From Parageobacillus thermantarcticus (GTDB lineage: Bacteria; Bacillota; Bacilli; Bacillales; Anoxybacillaceae), in the NCBI RefSeq assembly GCF_900111865.1, contig NZ_FOJS01000002.1, positions 143,298-207,297 of the forward strand: DNA of 64,000 bases. The letters run 5' to 3'. The notes below the pieces were generated by a model. That model made no database searches. It saw nothing but the letters and a program-made list of their open reading frames with translations, and had not been told where the DNA came from. Shown in pieces: positions 56,855-64,000 of this stretch. The position numbers were made by a program, and so were the translations under genes. Positions within the stretch are counted from its first letter, which is position 1. Every line of letters begins with the position of its first letter.

Positions 56855-57616
56855 TTAGAATAAAATTTTGGAGAGATAGACGATCATCGTCACCGTCACC
56901 GAACTAAACAGCGTTGACATCAATACCGCTTGCGCCGCATAATCTGGATGGTGGCCGTATTCCCACGCGTAAAGCGCCGTGTTTCTGGAACAAGGATACG
57001 AGCTTGCGATAAACAACGCTTGGGCGGTCACCCCATCAAGATGCAATGCAAAAATAATCATAGCGGCAAGCGCCGGCGAAAGAAGGAGGCGCCCGAAAAC
57101 GCTAACAAACAATAGCGATGGGAACCGTTTGAAATCAATATAGGCCACTTGCGCTCCCAATGTCAGCAGCGCAACGGCCAAAAACGCATTGGCAACGTTT
57201 TGAAAAGGATTCCAAATAAACGATGGAACCGGAACATCTAACGACCGAAAAAGCAGCCCAAACAACAGCGCATAAATAATTGGGTTTTTCAAAAATTCCG
57301 CCGTCACCTTTCCTTTCTTTTCACCAGCAGATAAAAAATTCCACACGCCGTATGTATTGGTAAGGAAGTTTTGGAAAATCGTCACGACGATTTGAATCGA
57401 CAGCCCTAGCGGCTGCTGATGAAACACAAGCTGGCTTACCGGAATGCCAAAATTGCCGGAATTGTTGAGAACAATCGTATTTTGAAACGTAGCGGATAGG
57501 CTCCGATCAAGCTTTAACAGTTTTGCCATGACCGTACTGATAGCGATTAACACCCCATTTTGCACCACCAAAAACCCTAACACTTTCATCAACACATCCA
57601 CATCAATGTTACTTTC
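56855..57616 (-). pseudogene. Auxin-efflux-carrier-family transporter, 5' end cut by IS200/IS605
   Basis: About 250 residues of an AEC-family membrane carrier. NTIVLNNSGNFGIPVSQLVF is the family core and seven or more helices remain. Full members have about 300-310 residues. The frame runs on upstream (ESNIDVDVLMKV) straight into the IS end at 57617. On the other side of the IS the minus strand reads ...GFVKL...Y up to TTAT, plausibly the preceding codons (FVKL-YESNID is family-like), but that part is itself broken by a MITE and the first roughly 35 codons are gone. The transporter is therefore dead. Confidence 0.75.
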
Positions 57617-57850
57617 CTGAACCTCCCAATGGCTAAAGCCATGGGGTTCTTGTGTACTATAGAGCTTCTTCCATACCTTCGCATGGACACTGACTCTAAT
57701 TCCACAAGACTTTCATGGACAAACACCTCACTGGTGCTTATCGCCCTGTGCGCCCGGTTCAAGACGCTTTTTGTTATTCAAATTCCCATACTACTTAATA
57801 ATTTATTTCCTTTGCTCTTTAACCGTTCTATTTCTTTATCGTGTAGTTGC
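57617..57850 (-). ncRNA. Candidate omegaRNA at the right end of the IS200/IS605 element
   Basis: Between the tnpB stop (57778) and the element end lie about 160 non-coding bases with several hairpins (for example CACCAGTGAGGTG and the end stem GAACCCCATGGCTTTAGCCATTGGGAGG, arms CCCATGGC/GCCATTGG). TnpB guide RNAs come from exactly this region, overlapping the 3' end of tnpB, and use the bases just beyond the right end as guide. Here that would be GAAAGTAACATTGATG from the interrupted carrier gene. The 5' boundary is a guess. Confidence 0.6.
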
Positions 57851-59235
57851 TTAAATTTTTCCCATGTCGTAAAACATTTTTCTCTATCAATTTCTTTTAG
57901 ATTATCTTTAATATTCATGATCAAGAAAGCTGAATATAAATCCCGTTGAATTTTAAAATTACCAAAATCATTCCAACGTTCTGATAATTTCTTTTTATTG
58001 TATTCATCTGTAAGATGATTATATTGACTTGCTTTTACAGAAAATGTATCAACAAATTTCAATCTTTTGCCTTCATAACTTAATTTTCTATCTAATATAG
58101 TTAAAAACATGCTTGGAGCTTTGTTTCCTATACTTTTACCAAATCGCTTTTTACTTTTAAATTTTCCATTTTTATCTTTTATTGTTTCTTTAGTTCTTGC
58201 TTGTAAACCTTTATAATTCATTGTTTCCACTTTAATATCATCTCCCAATGACAATATCCAATTAGCCAATTTATTATGATCTTGTTTACGTTTTTCAGCT
58301 AATTTTCTTTGTAATTCTGCTAACTGATTTTTCGTTTTAATATAATTTTTACTCCATATCCATTTTAGATTATTTTTTTTAATTGTTCCATCTTCGTTAT
58401 ATTTATGTGGATTATTTGCCCGTCTTTGACGATCTAACTTACGTTGCAATATTCGTTTTTTTCGCTCAATATTTTCAACACTTGGAGCAAGTTCTAATAA
58501 TTTTATTTCTTTTTCGGAACATACAGCAATCGTTTGAGTGCCAATATCAATTCCCACTTTTCCTTCATTTCTAGGATGTTTAATTTCTCCTGTTTTTGGA
58601 TTAATTTTCTTTGGTGGTATTCCTTCAAGAATTAATTGAAGATAATATTTAATTTTGCCTCTAATTAATTTACGAACAATGCGGCAATATTTAATTCGAT
58701 CTTGTAACGCCATATGAGCATAAATATCATTTTTCTTTATAATTACTGGAATATTTAATCCATTCCATTGTAATTTATTATTTTTAAAACGAATTCCTGT
58801 ACTATTAGATTTACCTTCTAATGAATCCATTTCATTATATTTTTTAAACTTTACTTTTTCTGCATTATCAAATATTAATTTTTCTATTGCTTGCCATGCT
58901 CTTGTTGCTATCTTTTGAACTGTAAATGAATCAATATTTTTCTTGAAGTGTTGTTGCATTGGCTTAACAAATAAATGCATAGCATATTCATTTAATCCAT
59001 ATTCTTTATGTAAATTATTTAATAATTTATTTCTTTCTTTAGTTTTTTCTTGTTTTATAAGTTCCCTGTAATTTTTATCGTTTTGCAATTTTTTATAACG
59101 TTTTAATAATTCACGTAAACAGGCATTATATAACTGCCTACCTATTTCAAATCGTTTTTCTAAAATATGTTCTTGCCACGGTTCAGTTTTTAATTTTAAT
59201 GTTAATACATAACTTGCAGATTTTGTTTTAGCCAA
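57778..59235 (-). CDS. tnpB: TnpB-family RuvC nuclease lacking the zinc ribbon
   Basis: A 485-residue TnpB-like protein. The RuvC acids are D230 in VGIDIGTQT, E337 in VETMNYKGLQ and D432 in IQRDLYSAFLIMN. The four-cysteine zinc ribbon usual between the second and third acids is absent: there is no cysteine between residues 337 and 432, where ASQYNHLTDEYNKKKLSERW stands instead. It is also longer than the common 360-400 residues. TnpB proteins are RNA-guided nucleases that help keep the element; this lineage is divergent. Start is TTG at 59235, seven bases after AGAGGTG. Confidence 0.88.
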   Translation of the reverse strand: MAKTKSASYVLTLKLKTEPWQEHILEKRFEIGRQLYNACLRELLKRYKKLQNDKNYRELIKQEKTKERNKLLNNLHKEYGLNEYAMHLFVKPMQQHFKKNIDSFTVQKIATRAWQAIEKLIFDNAEKVKFKKYNEMDSLEGKSNSTGIRFKNNKLQWNGLNIPVIIKKNDIYAHMALQDRIKYCRIVRKLIRGKIKYYLQLILEGIPPKKINPKTGEIKHPRNEGKVGIDIGTQTIAVCSEKEIKLLELAPSVENIERKKRILQRKLDRQRRANNPHKYNEDGTIKKNNLKWIWSKNYIKTKNQLAELQRKLAEKRKQDHNKLANWILSLGDDIKVETMNYKGLQARTKETIKDKNGKFKSKKRFGKSIGNKAPSMFLTILDRKLSYEGKRLKFVDTFSVKASQYNHLTDEYNKKKLSERWNDFGNFKIQRDLYSAFLIMNIKDNLKEIDREKCFTTWEKFKQLHDKEIERLKSKGNKLLSSMGI

Positions 59236-59249
59236 TACAACACACCTCT

Positions 59250-59651
59250 TTAAACATTTTTCTGATTTTCAATATATTTCATTACTGCCTCTTCTGAAAT
59301 ATGACCGACTGTACAACAAAAATAACTTCTAGTCCAAAGCGAAGGAAGTCTACTCTTTAATGACGGGTATTTTTCTCTTAATATTCGACTACTTCTCCCT
59401 TTGAATGCTTGTATTAATTTATGGATATGTTGTCGTGGATCAAAAGAAATAAACATATGAACATGATCTGGCATAATTTCTAACGCTTTAATTTCAACAT
59501 CATTTTCTTTCGCTACTTCATACAAAATCTCTCTTAAATCTTTTTCAATATCTCCAACTAATACTTTACGTCTATATTTCGGACAAAATATAACATGATA
59601 TTGATTTAAATAAACAATTCCTTTTTTATGAGTATACTTATCGTTTGACAT
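59250..59651 (-). CDS. tnpA: Y1 HUH transposase TnpA
   Basis: A 133-residue single-strand transposase. The metal-binding HUH motif is H63-V-H65 in PDHVHMFIS, and the catalytic tyrosine is Y126 in AVMKYIENQ. Length and spacing match IS608/ISDra2 TnpA. The ATG at 59651 lies in the stem of a hairpin with GGAGG in its loop. tnpB follows 14 bp later. Confidence 0.94.
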   Translation of the reverse strand: MSNDKYTHKKGIVYLNQYHVIFCPKYRRKVLVGDIEKDLREILYEVAKENDVEIKALEIMPDHVHMFISFDPRQHIHKLIQAFKGRSSRILREKYPSLKSRLPSLWTRSYFCCTVGHISEEAVMKYIENQKNV

Positions 59652-59677
59652 TAGATAATTACCTCCTATCTAATGTC
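59647..59677 (-). promoter_or_regulatory. Hairpin holding the tnpA start codon and ribosome binding site
   Basis: GACATTAGATA (59647-59657) and TATCTAATGTC (59667-59677) form a perfect 11-bp stem. On the transcript the nine-base loop carries GGAGGTAAT and the AUG start lies within the 3' arm. Translation should need the stem to open. Confidence 0.75.
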
Positions 59678-59851
59678 TATTATACAAGTTATTAGATATA
59701 TTGCAAGTATCTAATGGAAATGCTTTGAAATTTTAATATCACATTATTTCATCCCAATGACTAAAGTCATGGGCTTTCATAATGCAGTTTTCGTAACTTA
59801 ACAAAGCCTATAATAAAAATGAATCCGCAACAATTCGCCTGCTTAAATACT

Positions 59852-59953
59852 GGATCAAGTCCGCGAAATTGTGTAAAAAAGCGATTCTATTTTCCCGTAA
59901 TTCAAGTCTACTGTACTGGCAATGGAATTTTACACAATAATTTGGATTTGACC
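59852..59953. repeat. IS256-type MITE, family 2, copy B, with 8-bp target duplication
   Basis: A 102-bp non-coding insertion with inverted ends (GGATCAAGTCC...TTGTGTAAAA and, reversed, GGTCAAATCC...TTGTGTAAAA). Perfect direct repeats TAAATACT flank it at 59844-59851 and 59954-59961. It shares both ends and some interior (TTTTCC, GTCTA, CTGG) with the copy at 25850. Confidence 0.8.
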
Positions 59954-59971
59954 TAAATACTGCTGTACAAC

Positions 59972-60005
59972 AAAAAAAGGACTGAGTCTGTTGATTCAGT
60001 CCTTT
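59972..60005 (-). terminator. Terminator of the semialdehyde dehydrogenase operon
   Basis: AAAGGACTGA and TCAGTCCTTT form a ten-base stem with a ten-base loop; on the minus strand a run of seven T spans and follows the 3' arm. It lies 34 bases past the gene. Confidence 0.88.
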
Positions 60006-60038
60006 CCACCTAACTATCATAATTACGGCATTACGGCT

Positions 60039-61502
60039 TCAATATCTCGCTGTCACCATTTTTTTGCGCGTATAAAATTCGACGCCGTCGCGGCCATTTG
60101 CATGAAGGTCTCCGTAGAAAGAGTTTTTATAACCGGAGAATGGAAAGAAAGCCATCGGCGCCGGAACCGCCACGTTGACACCGAGCATGCCGGCGTCAAT
60201 TTCTTCGCGGAATTGACGGATCGCTTTCGCGCTGTCGGTATAAATGCACGCACCGTTGGCAAATTCGGATTGGTTGGCGATTTGAATGGCTTCATCTAAA
60301 TCGCGCACGCGAACGACCGACAAAACAGGCGCAAAAATTTCATCTTTCCAAATCGTCATGCTCGGTTTCACATGATCAAAAATCGTCGGGCCGATAAAAT
60401 AGCCTTCCCCGCTTGTCGCAGCGTCACGACGTCCGTCACGGACAAGCTGCGCTCCTTCTTTTTCACCGATTTCAATATATTGGATGGTCCGTTCTTTATG
60501 AGACTGGCGAATGACGGGGCCCAAAAAAACATCTTTCTGCAATCCGTTGCCGATTTTTATCTCATCGGCTGCTTTCTTTAAACGCTCCACAAGTTCATCG
60601 GCAATATCGCCGACGGCCACTACTACTGCGCACGCCATGCAGCGTTCGCCTGCCGAGCCAAATGCAGCATTAATAATGTTTGCAACGGCATAATCCAAAT
60701 CAGCATCTGGCATAACAATGGAATGGTTTTTCGCACCTGCCAAAGCTTGCACCCGTTTTCCATGAGCCGCTGCCGTTTTATATACATACTCAGCGACCGG
60801 CTGAGATCCGACGAAAGAGACCGCTTTAATATCTTTATGTTCTAAAATGCCATTGACGACATCATGCGCCCCATGAACGATGTTTAGGACACCCGCTGGG
60901 AGACCGGCTTCCGTAAATAGTTCAGCTAAGCGATTGGCTAACATTGGCGTACGTTCAGACGGTTTCAGCACAAACGTATTTCCGCAGGCAATCGCCAAAG
61001 GAAACATCCAGCATGGGACCATCATCGGAAAATTGAAAGGCGTAATTCCCGCAACGACGCCAAGCGGATAACGGTACATGCCTGATTCGATTCCCGTGGC
61101 GATGTCTGGAAGCTGCTGTCCCATCATTAAAGTAGGAACTCCCGCAGCAAACTCTACGCATTCGATCCCGCGTTGAACCTCACCATACGCTTCATCATAG
61201 CTCTTGCCGTTTTCTAATGTAACAAGACGAGCTAACTCTTCCCAATGCTCAACAAGGAGCTGCTGGTAGCGAAAAAGAATGCGGGCGCGACGCGGTACAG
61301 GCACTTTGCTCCATGTTTCGAACGCTTCTTTTGCTGCCGCAACCGCTTGATCTAATTCTTTCCGTGAAGAAATCGGAACATAAGCTAACGCTTCTCCCGT
61401 AGCCGGGTTAGGAACGAGTTCTACCTTTCCTGAAGATGAGTCTACCCATTGTCCACCTATAAAGTTTTTCAATGTTTGTACAATAGTCGCTGAAGCCATC
61501 AT
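60039..61502 (-). CDS. mmsA: CoA-acylating methylmalonate-semialdehyde dehydrogenase
   Basis: A 487-residue ALDH-superfamily enzyme of the MmsA/IolA group, which converts malonate or methylmalonate semialdehyde to acetyl- or propionyl-CoA. [35 protein letters not shown] and the catalytic cysteine in [14 protein letters not shown] are diagnostic. It follows a GntP-type permease gene and an iron alcohol dehydrogenase gene, so the three may take up a hydroxy acid, oxidise it to a semialdehyde and convert that to acyl-CoA (inference). Start ATG at 61502 follows AAGGAGGAATGA. Confidence 0.91.
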   Translation of the reverse strand: MMASATIVQTLKNFIGGQWVDSSSGKVELVPNPATGEALAYVPISSRKELDQAVAAAKEAFETWSKVPVPRRARILFRYQQLLVEHWEELARLVTLENGKSYDEAYGEVQRGIECVEFAAGVPTLMMGQQLPDIATGIESGMYRYPLGVVAGITPFNFPMMVPCWMFPLAIACGNTFVLKPSERTPMLANRLAELFTEAGLPAGVLNIVHGAHDVVNGILEHKDIKAVSFVGSQPVAEYVYKTAAAHGKRVQALAGAKNHSIVMPDADLDYAVANIINAAFGSAGERCMACAVVVAVGDIADELVERLKKAADEIKIGNGLQKDVFLGPVIRQSHKERTIQYIEIGEKEGAQLVRDGRRDAATSGEGYFIGPTIFDHVKPSMTIWKDEIFAPVLSVVRVRDLDEAIQIANQSEFANGACIYTDSAKAIRQFREEIDAGMLGVNVAVPAPMAFFPFSGYKNSFYGDLHANGRDGVEFYTRKKMVTARY

Positions 61503-61525
61503 TCATTCCTCCTTCGATTTTGTTT

Positions 61526-62968
61526 TTAAACAAGTCCGGTTAAACTGTACACAGCAATCACAAAGAAACAAGCAATGCTCTTAATGATAGTGATCGCAAA
61601 AATATCACGATAAGATTGGCGGTGAGTTAACCCTGTAACTGCAAGAAGTGTAATCACTGCTCCGTTATGCGGAAGAGAATCCATGCCCCCGGAAGCCATC
61701 GCCACAACGCGATGCATCACTTCTAGCGGAATACCGTAATTTGTTGCCATTTCCACATACTTCTCTCCCATAGCACTAAGAGCGATCCCCATTCCACCGG
61801 AAGCAGAACCGGTAATCCCTGCTAAAACGTTCGTTGTTACCGCCCCATTTACCAACGGGTTTGTAAATGTGTGAGAAATCCCTTCACGAACCACGCTAAA
61901 ACCCGGCAACGCTGCAATGACGCCGCCAAATCCATACTCTGAACCTGTATTCATGGCAGCCAATAAAGCGCCGCCAATGCTAGCATTTATACCGCTTTTA
62001 AACCCTTGCACGATACCTTTCCAATTATAAGCAATCGTAGCGATAATGCCGATCACCAGCGCCAGTTCGACAGACCAAATTCCAACCACTTTAGAAATTT
62101 CAACCATTCCAAATTCTTCTAAACCGATCTTGGTAAAATCAAAGCCATTAGGATACCACTTTGGAATATTTACCGTAAAAAACTTATTCATCACACCTAC
62201 TAAAATAAGAGGCAAAAATGCTAACCATTGACGCGCTTTGCTTGTTGTCCCTTCTGTAGGCAAATGGACGGCAAGCGCCTCCGCTTCTGCCGCAGCAGCC
62301 ATTTCTGGACGTGGATCGTCAAACCCGTCATACCCTTCGCCAGCCGCTTCTGCTTTTTTGCGCCGAGATTCCAAATACACCATGCCAAGAACGAAAATGA
62401 AAATGGAACCGATGATCCCTAACGTTGGGGCAGCATAAATATCCGTTTTGAAAAAAGATGTAGGAATCACGTTTTGAATTTGCGGTGTTCCCGGCAGAGC
62501 GTCCATCGTAAACGATAAAGCCCCTAAAGCAATTGTTCCGGGAATTAACCGTTTAGGGATATTCGCTTCACGAAAAAGGTTGGCAGCAAACGGATAAACA
62601 GCAAATGCGACAACAAACAAGCTGACCCCGCTGTAAGTTAAGATGGCGCACATTAAAACAATAGCTAAAATAGCGCGTTTTGCACCAACTAATTGAATAA
62701 TGATTTTGGCAATCGATGATGCTACCCCTGACATTTCAACTAACTTTCCAAAAATAGCCCCTAATAAGAAAACAGGAAAATATAGTTTAATAAAACCAAC
62801 CATCTTTTCCATAAAAATATTCGAGAAGAACGGAAGCGCGTAGCTAGGTTCAGTAAGAATGACCGCCAGCAATGCACACAGCGGTGCAAAAAGAATAACA
62901 GAAAATCCTCTGTAAGCAATTAACATTAACAACGCTAAAGCAAGAACAATAACAAGAAGATCCATCAC
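61526..62968 (-). CDS. GntP-family organic acid permease
   Basis: A 480-residue membrane protein with twelve or so helices, of the GntP family. DALPGTPQIQNVIPTSFF and GSASGGMGIALSAMGE are family-like; ASGGMDSLPHNGAVITLL marks the C-terminal half. A charged cytoplasmic insertion (about residues 205-245, rich in Ala and Glu) separates the halves. It resembles the YxjC/hydroxybutyrate-type branch more than true gluconate permeases. It sits between the iron alcohol dehydrogenase and semialdehyde dehydrogenase genes; the substrate is probably a short hydroxy or oxo acid. Confidence 0.82.
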   Translation of the reverse strand: MMDLLVIVLALALLMLIAYRGFSVILFAPLCALLAVILTEPSYALPFFSNIFMEKMVGFIKLYFPVFLLGAIFGKLVEMSGVASSIAKIIIQLVGAKRAILAIVLMCAILTYSGVSLFVVAFAVYPFAANLFREANIPKRLIPGTIALGALSFTMDALPGTPQIQNVIPTSFFKTDIYAAPTLGIIGSIFIFVLGMVYLESRRKKAEAAGEGYDGFDDPRPEMAAAAEAEALAVHLPTEGTTSKARQWLAFLPLILVGVMNKFFTVNIPKWYPNGFDFTKIGLEEFGMVEISKVVGIWSVELALVIGIIATIAYNWKGIVQGFKSGINASIGGALLAAMNTGSEYGFGGVIAALPGFSVVREGISHTFTNPLVNGAVTTNVLAGITGSASGGMGIALSAMGEKYVEMATNYGIPLEVMHRVVAMASGGMDSLPHNGAVITLLAVTGLTHRQSYRDIFAITIIKSIACFFVIAVYSLTGLV

Positions 62969-63003
62969 CTTTTCTCCCCTTCCCCCTTGACCCCTTTCTT
63001 TGA

Positions 63004-64000
63004 CTAAAACGATATAGAGTGCGTTGAACGAAAATCATAATCATAGCAAACATGATAAAGTTGAACAATTTCTTCATGGGTCGGAACTCTTGGGTTATTT
63101 CCCGGACTGCCGCTCGCTAGCGCATCGGCTGCCATTTTATCAACGGCCTTGTCAAACTGTTCTTTTTCAATTCCCCATGTTTTCATATTTGGAATATGAA
63201 GATCCAGGCAGAGCTGCTTCACTTCCAAAATAAGCGCATCGGCCGCTTCTTCATCGGAGGCGTTCTTTAATTCCGGCTTGATCAGACGGGAGATTACTGC
63301 AAGTTTTTCTACCGCGCTCTCTTTTGTAAATTCCAGCACCCCCGGCAGCAGCATCGCGTTCGACACGCCGTGCGGAACATGAAAAAGTGCGCCGATCGGC
63401 CGTGACATCCCGTGGACAAGCGTCACCGATGCGTTGGAAAATGCAGCACCTGCCACCATCGCACCGATTGCCATCTTCTCGCGCGCATCAATATCGTTGC
63501 CGTTTTCATACGCTTGGCGCAAATTCCCCATAATCGCTTCGATCGCCGATAGCGCCAACACATCGGTCACTGGATGGGCGCGCCGCGAAATATACGCTTC
63601 GATCGCATGGCATAGCGCGTCTATCCCAGTTGCCGCGGTCACAGACGGCGGACATGATGCGGTTAGAAGCGGGTCGACAATCGCCACAGCCGGCAATAGT
63701 TCGGGCTGGGAAATCATCATTTTGACGTCCGTTTGCGTGTCAATAATGACGGTAACTTTCGTGACCTCGGAACCGGTGCCTGCAGTCGTCGGAACGGCGA
63801 TAAGCGGAAGCGGTTTGTTCGCAAACGGCTTGACATTGCCAACATAGTCGCTAATCGTTCCTTCATTCGTCATCATCACCGCCACCGCTTTCGCTGTATC
63901 AATGTTGCTCCCTCCACCAATAGCAACGATGACATCGCACTGCTCTTGACGGCAAACTTCGAGCGCTTCCTTTACATGAATATCGGTCGGCTCCGTATCT
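63004..64000 (-). CDS. Iron-containing alcohol dehydrogenase, 5' end outside the window
   Basis: At least 331 residues of a group III alcohol dehydrogenase. The NAD region VIVAIGGGSNIDTAKA lies near the window edge, followed by PLIAVPTTAGTGSEVT and the iron ligands in GIDALCHAIEAYIS and HGMSRPIGALFHVPHGVSNAM. The frame is open to base 64000 and no start in it is plausible: the codons upstream of 63885 belong to the same protein (EVCRQEQCDVIVAIGGGS). It heads the operon with the GntP-family permease and semialdehyde dehydrogenase. Confidence 0.9.
   Translation of the reverse strand, partial: DTEPTDIHVKEALEVCRQEQCDVIVAIGGGSNIDTAKAVAVMMTNEGTISDYVGNVKPFANKPLPLIAVPTTAGTGSEVTKVTVIIDTQTDVKMMISQPELLPAVAIVDPLLTASCPPSVTAATGIDALCHAIEAYISRRAHPVTDVLALSAIEAIMGNLRQAYENGNDIDAREKMAIGAMVAGAAFSNASVTLVHGMSRPIGALFHVPHGVSNAMLLPGVLEFTKESAVEKLAVISRLIKPELKNASDEEAADALILEVKQLCLDLHIPNMKTWGIEKEQFDKAVDKMAADALASGSPGNNPRVPTHEEIVQLYHVCYDYDFRSTHSISF

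Larger units (their letters stand above)
57617..59778 (-). mobile_element. IS200/IS605-family insertion sequence with tnpA and tnpB
   Basis: The element has no inverted termini; instead both ends carry subterminal hairpins, CCCAATGGCTAAAGCCATGGGG at the right end (arms CCAATGGC/GCCATGG) and CCCAATGACTAAAGTCATGGG-like at the left end. The left end is on the high-coordinate side. Immediately outside it is TTAT (59782-59779), the candidate target/TAM. No target duplication is expected. Boundary uncertainty of five bases arises because GAAAG begins both the left end and the flank beyond the right end. Confidence 0.8.

Noticed and set aside
59808-60020. 70-codon minus-strand frame downstream of the semialdehyde dehydrogenase
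   Set aside because: It spans a terminator and the IS256-type MITE, so it is an artefact of non-coding repeats.
1-64000. CRISPR array, prophage, integron or toxin-antitoxin system
   Set aside because: No regularly spaced repeats, phage structural genes, attC-like sites or recognisable toxin-antitoxin pairs were seen. TnpB is the only RNA-guided-nuclease candidate.
1-64000. tRNA or rRNA genes and known riboswitches
   Set aside because: No cloverleaf with the GGTTCRANTCC arm, no rRNA core sequence and no T-box, SAM, TPP or similar conserved core was recognised while reading.

Overview
The window looks like chromosomal DNA of a thermophilic Bacillaceae, most likely Geobacillus or Parageobacillus. 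The grounds are moderate GC content, Gram-positive ribosome binding sites with frequent GTG/TTG starts, a hemicellulose cluster closely resembling that of G. stearothermophilus, a Bacillus-type urease operon and many insertion sequences typical of the group. No rRNA or tRNA genes were seen.

Layout. 1-1.8 kb: end of an IS21-family element (istB cut by the window edge, istA). 1.9-6.5 kb: a nucleoside-kinase-like P-loop protein, a diacylglycerol/lipid kinase, a truncated acyltransferase, a zinc alcohol dehydrogenase and a class II aldolase interrupted by an in-frame amber codon. 6.6-22.6 kb: an eroded xylan-utilisation locus on the minus strand. It holds sensor kinase and response regulator (xynC/xynD type), a xylo-oligosaccharide ABC importer (xynEFG type), aldose 1-epimerase, a cytoplasmic CE4 deacetylase, GH52 beta-xylosidase, intracellular GH10 xylanase and a truncated aldouronate-type binding protein. 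Two XylR-like operators and one cre-like site fit xylose induction and catabolite repression. Two insertion sequences and two copies of a 138-140 bp repeat interrupt this locus.

22.6-40 kb: an ISLre2 remnant, nitronate monooxygenase, a Uma2-family nuclease, pyroglutamyl peptidase, a DUF3899-like membrane protein, the dpp D-aminopeptidase/dipeptide transport operon (dppA-B-C-D-F-E), a divergent Lrp-family regulator and amidohydrolase, enoyl-CoA hydratase, an aldehyde dehydrogenase and two acetyltransferases. 40.2-50.7 kb: a 13-gene minus-strand urea module. UrtABCDE imports urea, UreABC hydrolyses it, UreEFGD insert nickel and UreH probably imports nickel. A perfect TnrA/GlnR-type box lies upstream of urtA.

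50.9-54.9 kb: a gluconate operon (LacI-type regulator, gluconokinase, permease) with matching palindromic operators. 55.1-57.6 kb: a secreted alkaline phosphatase and a truncated auxin-efflux-type carrier. 57.6-59.8 kb: an IS200/IS605 element with TnpA, a cysteine-ribbon-less TnpB and a probable omegaRNA, sitting inside the carrier gene. 60.0-64 kb: CoA-acylating semialdehyde dehydrogenase, a GntP-family permease and an iron alcohol dehydrogenase cut by the window edge.

The most interesting non-gene signals are five unrelated transposable elements that all place the transposase ribosome binding site or start codon in a hairpin; a short IS256-type non-autonomous element present twice with perfect 8-bp target duplications; a second MITE-like family with two inverted copies around the xylan genes; and the divergent TnpB with its candidate guide. 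All functional calls rest on reading the sequence and on family knowledge; no database search was run.
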